NCBI GenBank assembly: GCA_035282865.1
Contig: DATEVB010000183.1
Span: 1-14,955 of the forward strand
DNA: 14,955 nucleotides
Direction of reading: 5' to 3'
From: UBA4744 sp035282865
GTDB lineage: Bacteria; Actinomycetota; Acidimicrobiia; Spongiisociales; UBA4744
In this document: one piece after another, positions 1-6,824 of the stretch
Position numbering within the stretch: the first letter of the stretch is position 1
How the letters are laid out: each line of letters starts with the position of its first letter
Translations under genes and position numbers: made by a program
Notes under the pieces: model-generated
What the model saw: the letters and a program-made list of their open reading frames with translations, nothing else
Told to the model about the DNA's origin: nothing
The model's database searches: none

Positions 1-1
1 T

Positions 2-1330
2 GGACTGTTCGCCCTCCAGCATCGAGGCCAGGAGAGCGCCGGGATCGCGGTGTCCGACGGCGAAACGGTGACGGTCTCCAAGGACATGGGTCTGGTCAGT
101 CAGGTCTTCGACGAGAAATCGCTGGCCGGATTACCGGGTCATCTGGGCATCGGCCATACTCGCTACTCCACGACCGGCTCAACGACCTGGGACAACGCCC
201 AACCCGCCTTCCGGCAGGTGGGGGCCACCGGACTGGCTCTCGGGCACAACGGCAACCTCACCAACACGGTCGAACTCGCCGACCGGATCGGCCCGCAAGC
301 CGGTTCCAGCGACTCCGAGTTGATGCTGCAAGCCATCGCCCTGGAGGTTCAGGACGGACGCTCAGACGGCCGCCAGCTGGAACAGGGTCTCCTCAAGGCG
401 CTACCGCTCTTCGAAGGTGCCTTCTCGCTGGTGGTCATGGACCAAGGACATGTCATCGGTGTGCGCGATCCCCGCGGGTTCCGGCCCCTGTCGATCGGCC
501 GCTTGAAGCCGGGCGGATGGGTGTTCGCCTCGGAAACGGCCGCCCTCGACCTGGTGGGAGCCAAGTTCGTGCGAGACGTCGAGCCCGGAGAGATGGTGGT
601 AATCGATGCTTCAGGGCTCCGAAGCTTCCGGCCGTTTCCTCCTTGCCAGCCCCGGTTGTGCGTCTTCGAGTTCGTCTACTTCGCGCGACCCGACAGCCGC
701 CTCTACGGGCAGAGCATCCAGGCGGCCCGCCAGAACATGGGGCGCCTCCTCGCCTCCGAAGCAGCCGTCGAAGCCGACGTTGTAGTTCCCGTTCCCGAAT
801 CCGGAATCCCCGCCGCCCAGGGTTTCTCGGCGGCAAGCGGGATCCTGTACGCCGACGGGTTGGTCAAGAACCGGTACGCCGGTAGAACCTTCATCGAGCC
901 GAGCCAGATGCTGCGCGATCGGGGCATCCGTCTAAAACTCAATCCCATCCCGGCCACTCTCGAAGGCAGGCGGGTCGTGCTGGTCGATGATTCGATTGTC
1001 CGCGGGTCGACGACCCGCCAGCTGGTGGCGATGGTCCGGGAAGCAGGAGCCTCGGAGATTCATCTGCGCATATCGTCGCCTCCCTATCGGTGGCCGTGCT
1101 TTTACGGCATGGACACGGCGGACCGGTCGCAATTGCTGGCCGCCCACAAGAGCATCGAGGAGATCCGCGCCTATCTGGCCTGCGACTCCCTTGCCTACCT
1201 GTCCCTCGAGGGGCTTCTGTCGGCCACCGGTGCCGCACAGGAAGGATTCTGCACCGCCTGCCTGAACGGCGACTACCCCACCCGCCTTCCCACCAACGGA
1301 CACAAGCTCGCTCTCGAAGGAGAGCGGTGA
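2..1330 (+). CDS. purF: Amidophosphoribosyltransferase PurF, 5' end cut off by the window
   Basis: First step of de novo purine synthesis: transfers ammonia from glutamine to PRPP to give phosphoribosylamine; cytosolic. The open frame runs in from the left edge. It begins with the class II glutamine amidotransferase segment GLFALQHRGQESAGIA, then HTRYSTTGS and HNGNLTN. The C-terminal half has the phosphoribosyltransferase PRPP loop VVLVDDSIVRGSTTRQ (about 975-1025). Four cysteines match the [4Fe-4S] ligand pattern of Bacillus-type PurF: one in RLCVFEFVYFARPDS, one in PCFYGMD, two in FCTACLNGDYP. The propeptide, the catalytic N-terminal Cys and roughly 20 mature residues should lie upstream. 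The GTG at 50 is internal, not the start. The stop TGA overlaps the purM ATG, so the two are co-translated. Identification is certain; the start is unknown. Confidence 0.97.
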   Translation, partial: GLFALQHRGQESAGIAVSDGETVTVSKDMGLVSQVFDEKSLAGLPGHLGIGHTRYSTTGSTTWDNAQPAFRQVGATGLALGHNGNLTNTVELADRIGPQAGSSDSELMLQAIALEVQDGRSDGRQLEQGLLKALPLFEGAFSLVVMDQGHVIGVRDPRGFRPLSIGRLKPGGWVFASETAALDLVGAKFVRDVEPGEMVVIDASGLRSFRPFPPCQPRLCVFEFVYFARPDSRLYGQSIQAARQNMGRLLASEAAVEADVVVPVPESGIPAAQGFSAASGILYADGLVKNRYAGRTFIEPSQMLRDRGIRLKLNPIPATLEGRRVVLVDDSIVRGSTTRQLVAMVREAGASEIHLRISSPPYRWPCFYGMDTADRSQLLAAHKSIEEIRAYLACDSLAYLSLEGLLSATGAAQEGFCTACLNGDYPTRLPTNGHKLALEGER

Positions 1331-2343
1331 TGCCGACCTACCAGACATCCGGAGTCGATCTCGAGGCAGCCGACCGGCTGGTGGCCCAGATCGGTCCCGC
1401 CGTGCAGGGGACCTGGAAGGGCCGCGTCGTCGGCGGTTTCGGTGGGTTCGCCGCCGGGATTCGCATCCCCTCCGGCTACCAACGCCCGGTGCTCATGATG
1501 AGCACCGACGGAGTAGGCACCAAGATCGAGCTAGCCCGGAGGGCCAATCGGTTCGACGGTCTTGGATTCGATCTAGTGGCCATGTGCGTCGACGACCTGG
1601 CCGCGGTCGGGGCGCGGCCCCTCGCCTTCACCGACTACCTGGCCGTCGGGTCGCTGCAACCGGAACGGGAACGGGTGCTGATCGAATCTGTGGCTGCCGC
1701 TTGCTCGGCCGCGGGTTGCGCTTTGTTGGGAGGCGAGACGGCCGAGCATCCCGGTGCCATGCCGGTCGACGCGTTTGATATGGCCGGCGCCGCCCTGGGG
1801 ATCGTTGAAGAAGGGGAGGAGGTCACCGGCGCTTCCATCCGGCCGGGCGATCTCGTCATCGGAGTGGAAAGCCCCAACCTTCGCTCCAACGGCTTCTCGC
1901 TGGTTCGGGACGTACTCGGGAAGGTCGATCTCGAATCCTCACTCGACGATGACCGGACCGTCGCCGAGGTGCTACTGGAGCCGTCGGTGATCTACGCCCC
2001 GGCGGTGCTGGACGCGCTGGCAACCGGTCTGGTGCGGGGATTGGCCCACATAACCGGCGGCGCCCTTCCCGGCAATCTCCCCCGCCTCCTGCCTTCCGGC
2101 CACGGCGTCGTCATCGATCGGAGGGCATGGACCGTCCCGCCGGTATTTCGATTCGTGCAAGACCTGGGGTCGGTCGCCGAGGAGGAGATGTATCGCACCT
2201 TCAACATGGGGATCGGATTCGCCGCCGTCGTGCCCTCGTCGGGAACGGAGGAGGTCCGGGCTGTTTTCGCCACCAACGGCCACCGCAGTTGGGTCATCGG
2301 AGAGGTGACCTCCGACCAGGATCGACGGGTCCGCTTCGTCTGA
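1330..2343 (+). CDS. purM: Phosphoribosylformylglycinamidine cyclo-ligase PurM
   Basis: Makes aminoimidazole ribotide (AIR) from FGAM with ATP, later in the same pathway as PurF. The protein is 337 aa, near the family norm of about 345. Visible motifs, in order: STDGVGTK (nucleotide/Mg binding), MCVDDLAAVGARPL, GGETAEHPG, NLRSNGFSLVR, HITGGALPGNLPR and MYRTFNMGIGF, all typical of PurM. I chose the ATG at 1330 because it overlaps the purF stop (TGATG), the SD AAGGAG at 1317-1322 lies 7 nt upstream, and MPTYQTSGVDLEAA is a normal PurM N-terminus. The frame is open much further upstream, but that part is only a shadow of purF. PurM shares a fold with selenophosphate synthetase SelD, but its motifs are those of PurM. 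Confidence 0.96.
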   Translation: MPTYQTSGVDLEAADRLVAQIGPAVQGTWKGRVVGGFGGFAAGIRIPSGYQRPVLMMSTDGVGTKIELARRANRFDGLGFDLVAMCVDDLAAVGARPLAFTDYLAVGSLQPERERVLIESVAAACSAAGCALLGGETAEHPGAMPVDAFDMAGAALGIVEEGEEVTGASIRPGDLVIGVESPNLRSNGFSLVRDVLGKVDLESSLDDDRTVAEVLLEPSVIYAPAVLDALATGLVRGLAHITGGALPGNLPRLLPSGHGVVIDRRAWTVPPVFRFVQDLGSVAEEEMYRTFNMGIGFAAVVPSSGTEEVRAVFATNGHRSWVIGEVTSDQDRRVRFV

Positions 2344-2348
2344 ACGTT

Positions 2349-2415
2349 TCTCTTCGTCCGGCACGCCGGCCACGGCTGTCGGCCTTCCGCTCCGAGCAGT
2401 CTCCTCGTCCGGCAC
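2349..2415 (+). repeat. Imperfect direct repeat in the purM-aminotransferase intergenic region
   Basis: TCTCTTCGTCCGGCAC at 2349-2364 recurs as TCTCCTCGTCCGGCAC at 2400-2415, 15 of 16 identical and 51 bp apart. They lie upstream of the aminotransferase, so a regulator-binding pair is possible. The rest of 2344-2582 shows no gene. A TAnnnT hexamer (TACGAT, 2467-2472) could be a -10 box, but I see no convincing -35. Function is unknown. Confidence 0.35.
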
Positions 2416-2582
2416 CTCACCGCCCGTTGAGATGCCCGCCACGAACGCCGGACCGATATGGCAGAATACGATCATGCTTCGGATCATCGCACGTGTCCCT
2501 CGCCACACACGGCGTTCGCTCTTTGCTGCTCCGTAGCGGCCATTCGCCGTCAAACGCAGAACAGCCCCCCAAAGGAGCCCAG

Positions 2583-3869
2583 ATGACACCAGTGACCGAA
2601 CACCTCGCCCGCCACAAGGATGTCGTTGCCCCCGTGTTGGCGTACGCCACCGACTTCCTCGCCGACCGCGCCGAAGGTCTGTGGATCTACGACCAAGCAG
2701 GCAACCGCTACGCCGATTTCGCATGCGGGACCGCCGTCACCAACCTCGGTCACAACCATCCCCGGGTCGTTGCCGCCGCCCGCGCCCAGATGGATCGTTT
2801 CATCCATGCCGGCTGTGTTTTCCGATACGAGTCCATCATCAGAGTGGCCGAGAAGCTGCGCACCATCACCCCGAAGGGGATCGAGAAATTTGGCTTCGCC
2901 AACTCGGGTGCGGAAGCGGTCGAGGCGACGGTCAAGATCGCCAAGTACATCACGGGACGACAGGGCGTCATCACGATGCGGGGAGGGTTCCACGGTCGCA
3001 CCATGGGGTCCGTCGCCTACACCACCTCCAATGCCCGATACCGGGACGGGTACCACCCCATCCTGGCGTCCGTGTTCGTAACCCCCTTCCCGCGCCCGTA
3101 CCGGTGGAGCAAGTCCGAAGAGGAATCGACCCGGCTGGCGCTGGATGAACTGCACTACAAGTTCAAACACGAGGTCACCCCCAAGAACATAGCCGCCTTC
3201 CTGGTTGAGCCTATACAGGGCGAGGGCGGGTACTACCCCTCCCCGCCTGCCTTCCTCGAGGCCCTCCGGGAGATCGCCGACCAGCACGGCATCATGTTGA
3301 TATTCGACGAGGTGCAGAGCGGCTTCGGACGCACGGCCGAATGGTTCGCATCCGACCACTACACCGTCGATCCCGACATCATCGCCCTGGGCAAAGGCAT
3401 CGCCAATGGTCTGCCGCTCTCGGCCTATGGTGCTTCGGCAGAGGTCATGGACCGCTGGCCGGTGGGTGCGCACGGCACAACCTTCGGGGGCAACCCGGTC
3501 TCTTGTGCGGCGGCCGGAGCGGTGATCGACACGATGGAGGGACTCCTCCCCCACGCCCGCGAGCTGTCGGCGCACGCTTTCGAAAGGCTGGACAAGCTGC
3601 GAATCGCTCACCACACCATCGGGGAGGTCCGGGGACTCGGGCTGATGATCGGGATCGAGCTTGTCAAAGACCCCGAAACCCGCCAGCCGGATGCCGACGC
3701 CATGGACTTCGTGTCGAAGTACGCACTGCTGCACGAGCTGATCCTGATCAACTGCGGTCCCGACGGCAACGTGATCCGGTTCATCCCCCCGCTGATCACC
3801 ACCACCGAGGAGCTCGACACGGCGCTCGATACCATCGACGCAGCCCTGACCGAGTATGAAGGGCGCTGA
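2583..3869 (+). CDS. Class III PLP-dependent aminotransferase, GabT-like
   Basis: A fold-type I, class III aminotransferase of 428 aa, a typical length. It likely moves an omega-amino group (for example from 4-aminobutyrate) to 2-oxoglutarate, but the exact substrate cannot be read from sequence. In order: CGTAVTNLGHNHP near the N-terminus; FGFANSGAEAVEATVKIAK (PLP phosphate region); GGFHGRT; EPIQGEGGYYP; LIFDEVQSGFGRT (the Asp that contacts the PLP ring nitrogen); and IIALGKGIANGLPLSA with the Schiff-base lysine K271. Start ATG at 2583 has the SD AGGAG at 2573-2577, 5 nt away; the longer open frame upstream overlaps purM out of frame. No partner gene such as a succinate-semialdehyde dehydrogenase is adjacent. 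Alternatives in the same class include acetylornithine or diaminobutyrate aminotransferase; I consider them less likely. Confidence 0.9.
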   Translation: MTPVTEHLARHKDVVAPVLAYATDFLADRAEGLWIYDQAGNRYADFACGTAVTNLGHNHPRVVAAARAQMDRFIHAGCVFRYESIIRVAEKLRTITPKGIEKFGFANSGAEAVEATVKIAKYITGRQGVITMRGGFHGRTMGSVAYTTSNARYRDGYHPILASVFVTPFPRPYRWSKSEEESTRLALDELHYKFKHEVTPKNIAAFLVEPIQGEGGYYPSPPAFLEALREIADQHGIMLIFDEVQSGFGRTAEWFASDHYTVDPDIIALGKGIANGLPLSAYGASAEVMDRWPVGAHGTTFGGNPVSCAAAGAVIDTMEGLLPHARELSAHAFERLDKLRIAHHTIGEVRGLGLMIGIELVKDPETRQPDADAMDFVSKYALLHELILINCGPDGNVIRFIPPLITTTEELDTALDTIDAALTEYEGR

Positions 3870-3885
3870 GTATCACCAGTGCCGT

Positions 3886-3923
3886 CTGAGCGCAACCCCG
3901 GACGGCGATCGGGGTTCACTCAG
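3886..3923 (+). terminator. Stem-loop after the aminotransferase gene
   Basis: CTGAG and CTCAG pair outside an inner AACCCCG / CGGGGTT stem with a 9-nt loop, 16 nt after the stop codon. There is no T-tract, so it may be an imperfect intrinsic terminator or an mRNA 3'-end stabiliser. It also overlaps the end of the possible minus-strand remnant described next. Confidence 0.5.
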
Positions 3924-4107
3924 TGGCTTGGCTTGCCACCGATCAGCTCCCAGAACGTGAGTCCATAGATCGACCACCGCCGGCGATGATCGTCCGCTCG
4001 GCTTCCACTGCCGACGGGCGGTACGGCTCGGCCTGATAGAAGACATCGAAGGTATCAGGAGAGCGGCGCGTAATGCTCGCGTCGTAGGTCCCGGCGTAAC
4101 TGCCCGC
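3920..4107 (-). pseudogene. Possible frameshifted remnant of an unidentified gene
   Basis: Two adjacent minus-strand frames look coding-like. From 4107 down to about 3980 one frame reads a segment containing GSYAGTYDASITRRSPDTFD followed by VFYQAEPYRPSAVEAERTII. A shift of one base near 3978-3984 continues it as RWSIYGLTFWELIGGKPSH, ending at TGA (3922-3920). A TGA at 4110-4108 blocks the first frame upstream. The composition, rich in aromatic and acidic residues, differs from most shadow frames here, but I do not recognise a family. It could be a decayed gene, a real gene with a sequencing indel, or chance. Confidence 0.3.
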
Positions 4108-4306
4108 TCACGCTCGCTCAGCCCGCATTCGCTCGAGCGCGCCGTGCGCAACGCAGGTCCCCCAACCCGTCCAAGGTTGACGCACCGCCACCTAACGGCC
4201 ATCCAAAGGACCGGAAAGCAAATGCTGAGTGACGGCTCGGGCCATCTGCCGTCGTTCGCGCTGACAGTGGTAGGTGCTAGAACTACAGGTGCCGGTATGT
4301 CCCTGG
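4108..4306. other. Intergenic stretch with no gene I can support
   Basis: With the remnant and the flanking hairpins this belongs to a roughly 500-bp gap (3870-4370) between the aminotransferase and the lnt-like gene. Open frames here (for example plus 4144-4470, minus 3873-4202) have no recognisable motif. I see no tRNA T-loop, no SRP RNA core and no convincing promoter; a CTGACA hexamer at 4261 lacks a well-spaced -10. Confidence 0.5.
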
Positions 4307-4361
4307 CGAGGACCCCGTGTCCTCGGACCGGTCGTGTGAAGGGCCGCCCCGGTGGCGGTCC
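4307..4361 (-). terminator. Tandem GC-rich hairpins just downstream of the lnt-like gene
   Basis: Plus-strand coordinates: CGAGGAC-CCCGT-GTCCTCG at 4307-4325 (7 bp, 5-nt loop), then the palindrome GACCGGTC at 4326-4333, then GGGCCGCC-CCGGT-GGCGGTCC at 4341-4361 (8 bp with one G-U in the plus-strand sense, 5-nt loop). The nearer hairpin begins 9 nt after the minus-strand stop codon at 4371, so termination of that transcript is the simplest role. There is no clear T-tract. Confidence 0.5.
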
Positions 4362-4370
4362 TTCGGCGTT

Positions 4371-5840
4371 TCAGGCCGTCACTCTCTCCTGGTGCTTGGC
4401 CCATGCCACCACCACCACGAATAACCACAGAATGGCGAGACCATACGGCCACTCGCCGAGGGTCGTGTAGAGAGTGTTGCCCGACGCTCGCACGCGTACC
4501 CGGCCGGTGAGGATCTCAGCCGTGAAGAGCCCCGAAGTTGGCCCGACCGATCCGCTGTTGGAGATGATCGTCGACCGACCGGTGAGTGCCGCGTGGATGA
4601 CGTCGACCCCCAAGGCGGAAGCGTGCATGCGGGTCATGCCGATGAACTGATCGGATGCGGGTCCAAGCCCGTAGCTCGAGTTGTTGGTCGCCACGACCAG
4701 CAACCGGGCTCCTTCTCGGACCGGGCCACGCATGATGCGGGCGAATGCCCCCTCGAACGAGATCACCGACCCGAGCGAACCCCAATCCGTTGTGAAGACA
4801 ACCGGTCCTTCTCCTCGCACCATATCCCGCGGGGCAGCCCGGAATCGCTCGGTCCATCCGAACACCGCCCGCCACGGAATGTATTCGCCGAAGGGCACCG
4901 GGTGGATCTTGAGGTACTCACCGACGATGCTCCCATCCGGGTCGAAGAGCAGATTCACATTGGCAAAGCCGTCTTGACCAACGGGGCGATCGCCCCCGGC
5001 GAGCAAGTAGCTCTGCAGACGGACCGCTTCGGCGGCGATCTGGCCGGCAACCTCCGGGTTGACGGTGGGATCGGTTGCATACCCGGTCGAACTCTCCGGC
5101 CACACCACCAGGTCGAATACGCCTGAGGGCAGAGACCGGGTGAGATCGAGGTGGCTCTGGGTGATTTCTTGCCGCTCGTTGACGCACCGTTCAGCCGGGC
5201 AGGGACTGTTCCCCTGGACGAGGGCAACCTCGAGCAGCGCTCCATCGGCTGTGGCAGGCCAGGCCGCGCCGGCTCCGACCAGCACCACCACCGCTGCTGC
5301 GGCTGCCGCGGCCCAGCCTAAACCGCGGCGAGTATCGAACCGGAGAGCCAGACCGCCCGCCATCAACATGGCGAGCACCGTCCACCCGGAAACTCCTATC
5401 CACCGGGCAGCACCGCGAGCTCCTGCCAAGCCACTCACGGCATACCCGAGCCATCCCCACGAGAAGCCTCCCACCGGCAGATACGATCGAGCGAGCTCGA
5501 TCAGCGCCCAACCGCCGACCACGGACCCCATCCACTGCCAATCGGAGCGCCAGCGTGCCCGGAAGACCATCCAGGCGAAGAGGGCCGGGAACAAGGCCTC
5601 GACGAGCACGAGCGGTGCCCAGGCGATCACGCCCATCTCGGTGATCCACCCCAGCAGCGGCCCGAAGAAAGCGATCCCGAAGACAAGCCCAACCAGCAGC
5701 GCCCGGCGTCCCGACCTCGCCCTCCGCAACCCGACCAGAAACGGCACGGGCGCGATGAACACCAGAGCGCCCAAGCCGAGGGGCGGGAAGGCAGCCCACG
5801 TCAACAAACCACCGAGGGCGGCGAGCAGAATCGACATCAT
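4371..5840 (-). CDS. lnt: Apolipoprotein N-acyltransferase (Lnt)-like membrane protein, catalytic Cys replaced by Ser
   Basis: Lnt adds the third acyl chain to the N-terminal Cys of lipoproteins in the inner membrane. The protein is 489 aa (E. coli Lnt is about 512). The first ~210 residues are a run of hydrophobic segments with the usual TWAAFPPLGLG start and GGFSWGWLGY motif; a nitrilase-like domain follows, then a final membrane helix (WPYGLAILWLFVVVVAWA). The catalytic Glu is E249 in VVWPESSTG and the Lys is K311 in YLKIHPVPFGEYIPW. At the nucleophile position, normally ICYE, it reads VISFEG with S361 (codon 4760-4758). The spacing E-62-K-50-S matches E. coli E267-K335-C387. The only cysteines are two in SPCPAERC, far from that site. 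Start ATG at 5840 has no SD but a TAGAAT box 9 nt upstream. The fold is clear; classical acyltransfer activity is doubtful. Confidence 0.88.
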   Translation of the reverse strand: MMSILLAALGGLLTWAAFPPLGLGALVFIAPVPFLVGLRRARSGRRALLVGLVFGIAFFGPLLGWITEMGVIAWAPLVLVEALFPALFAWMVFRARWRSDWQWMGSVVGGWALIELARSYLPVGGFSWGWLGYAVSGLAGARGAARWIGVSGWTVLAMLMAGGLALRFDTRRGLGWAAAAAAAVVVLVGAGAAWPATADGALLEVALVQGNSPCPAERCVNERQEITQSHLDLTRSLPSGVFDLVVWPESSTGYATDPTVNPEVAGQIAAEAVRLQSYLLAGGDRPVGQDGFANVNLLFDPDGSIVGEYLKIHPVPFGEYIPWRAVFGWTERFRAAPRDMVRGEGPVVFTTDWGSLGSVISFEGAFARIMRGPVREGARLLVVATNNSSYGLGPASDQFIGMTRMHASALGVDVIHAALTGRSTIISNSGSVGPTSGLFTAEILTGRVRVRASGNTLYTTLGEWPYGLAILWLFVVVVAWAKHQERVTA

Positions 5841-5849
5841 GACGGGTGG

Positions 5850-5855
5850 ATTCTA
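5850..5855 (-). promoter_or_regulatory. TAGAAT -10 box, likely leaderless promoter of the lnt-like gene
   Basis: On the minus strand TAGAAT ends 9 nt before the ATG and there is no SD, so transcription probably starts at or within a base or two of the start codon. The -35 is weak (TTGTAC at 5876-5871, only 15 bp away). Confidence 0.45.
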
Positions 5856-5857
5856 TG

Positions 5858-5872
5858 ACCGGCCTCGCCGGT
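5858..5872. promoter_or_regulatory. Inverted repeat just upstream of the lnt-like -10 box
   Basis: ACCGGC-CTC-GCCGGT, a perfect 6-bp inverted repeat with a 3-nt spacer, sits in the presumed -35/-10 spacer of the minus-strand promoter. This is a normal operator position, but a chance GC-rich palindrome cannot be excluded. Confidence 0.3.
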
Positions 5873-5881
5873 ACAACCTAC

Positions 5882-5897
5882 CGGGCTCCGGAGCCCG
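5882..5897. promoter_or_regulatory. Perfect 16-bp palindrome between divergent genes
   Basis: CGGGCTCCGGAGCCCG is fully self-complementary without a spacer. It lies centrally in the 125-bp region shared by the divergent lnt-like and inositol-monophosphatase genes. It could be an operator acting on both promoters or a hairpin separating the two units. Confidence 0.4.
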
Positions 5898-5950
5898 CTG
5901 AGCCCCACAGGTCACGCAACCCTACGACCCGCTACTACTCAGCGGACTCC

Positions 5951-5956
5951 TAGAGT
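5951..5956 (+). promoter_or_regulatory. TAGAGT -10 box, likely leaderless promoter of the monophosphatase gene
   Basis: TAGAGT ends 9 nt before the ATG at 5966, with no SD in between. This matches the arrangement at the lnt-like, csoR and M3 peptidase genes. No good -35 hexamer is visible. Confidence 0.45.
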
Positions 5957-5965
5957 CCGGACGCA

Positions 5966-6769
5966 ATGGACACTCCTCTCCAACAAGATCTCGACGTCGC
6001 CGTTAGGGCCGCCCGGGCAGGTACCAGGGCCATCCGCCCGTGGCTCGGCCGTCTCCAGGGAGCCGAATTCAAGGGCGAGGTCGACCCGGTCACGGCCGCC
6101 GACCGCCAATCGGAGACCGTCATCATTGCCACGATCAAAGCAGCCCGTCCGGACGACGCGATTCTCGCCGAGGAGAGCGGCGGGGACCCCCTTGGCCGGG
6201 AGCGGGTGTGGATCATCGATCCTCTGGATGGAACCGTGAACTTCCTGCATGGAGTGCCGCACGTAAGTGTCTCGGTTGCCCTGTACGAGCGCGGGCTGCC
6301 TCGGGTGGGGGCCGTCGTCGATGTGTTCAGGGACGAGATCTTCACCGCCGCGGCAGGGGCCGGCGCCCACCGGAACGGCGCAGCGATCGCAGTGTCCAAC
6401 CAGGGTGACCTGGGGGCAGCCCTGGTGGCGACGGGTTTTCCGTACGACCGCCGCCGGCATGCCGCCGCCTACGCACAGATCGTTGGAGAGATGCTCACCC
6501 ACGTCCAGGGCGTCCGGCGCATGGGTACGGCTTCGCTGGATCTCGCCTGGGTGGCCTGCGGTCGCTACGACGCATTCTGGGAATTGAAACTGGCTCCGTG
6601 GGATGTCGCGGCCGGAATCCTGCTCGTCCTCGAAGCCGGGGGACATGTCACAGATCTGACCGGCAGCCCCGCACGTCCGGGAGACCAGGCCGTGGTCGCC
6701 TCCAACGCGGCGCTCGGCGCAGCATTCCTCAGCCGGGTGGCGGCCGCCATCCCGTCCGGAATGCTCTGA
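5966..6769 (+). CDS. Inositol monophosphatase family protein
   Basis: A Mg-dependent, Li-sensitive-type sugar phosphate phosphatase of 267 aa, the usual length of SuhB/IMPase. Metal-binding residues are all present: D46 in VDPVTAADRQSE, E69/E70 in ILAEESGG, the signature WIIDPLDGTVNFLHG with D85, D88, G89 and T90, and the C-terminal PWDVAAG with D213. The family acts on myo-inositol-1-phosphate and, in some members, histidinol phosphate, fructose-1,6-bisphosphate or PAP; the substrate here is not determined. Start ATG at 5966 is chosen from the TAGAGT box upstream and a normal N-terminus. The following nitroreductase-family gene begins 55 nt downstream and seems to have its own promoter. Confidence 0.92.
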   Translation: MDTPLQQDLDVAVRAARAGTRAIRPWLGRLQGAEFKGEVDPVTAADRQSETVIIATIKAARPDDAILAEESGGDPLGRERVWIIDPLDGTVNFLHGVPHVSVSVALYERGLPRVGAVVDVFRDEIFTAAAGAGAHRNGAAIAVSNQGDLGAALVATGFPYDRRRHAAAYAQIVGEMLTHVQGVRRMGTASLDLAWVACGRYDAFWELKLAPWDVAAGILLVLEAGGHVTDLTGSPARPGDQAVVASNAALGAAFLSRVAAAIPSGML

Positions 6770-6790
6770 CCCGGCCGGTACCGGTCACGG

Positions 6791-6796
6791 TATGCT
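6791..6796 (+). promoter_or_regulatory. TATGCT -10 box upstream of the nitroreductase-family gene
   Basis: TATGCT lies 28 nt before the preferred ATG at 6825, with a CTGACC hexamer 19 bp upstream (6766-6771, overlapping the monophosphatase stop). A start near 6803 would give a short leader carrying GGCGAGG. Read-through from the upstream gene is equally possible. Confidence 0.3.
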
Positions 6797-6824
6797 CGGA
6801 TCCGAGACAATTGGCGAGGTGCAC

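Noticed and set aside
1090..1329. N-terminal extension of PurM
   Set aside because: This is purF read in another frame; the family start and SD fit 1330.
2127..2582. N-terminal extension of the aminotransferase (580-aa frame)
   Set aside because: It overlaps purM in another frame and lacks family similarity; a good SD marks ATG 2583.
2550..3734. 394-aa minus-strand open frame
   Set aside because: Antisense shadow of the aminotransferase, a common artefact in high-GC DNA; no recognisable domain.
3870..4370. tRNA, SRP RNA or other known RNA gene in the large gap
   Set aside because: No T-loop GGTTCGAAT-type sequence, no SRP GGAAGG-type core; only hairpins remain.
4144..4470. Plus-strand open frame in the gene-poor gap
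   Set aside because: No motif, overlaps the end of the lnt-like gene antisense, and no convincing SD or -10 near a start.
6792..6824. Upstream ATG for the nitroreductase-family gene
   Set aside because: That ATG lies within the TATGCT box and lacks an SD; the ATG at 6825 has one. Not fully excluded.
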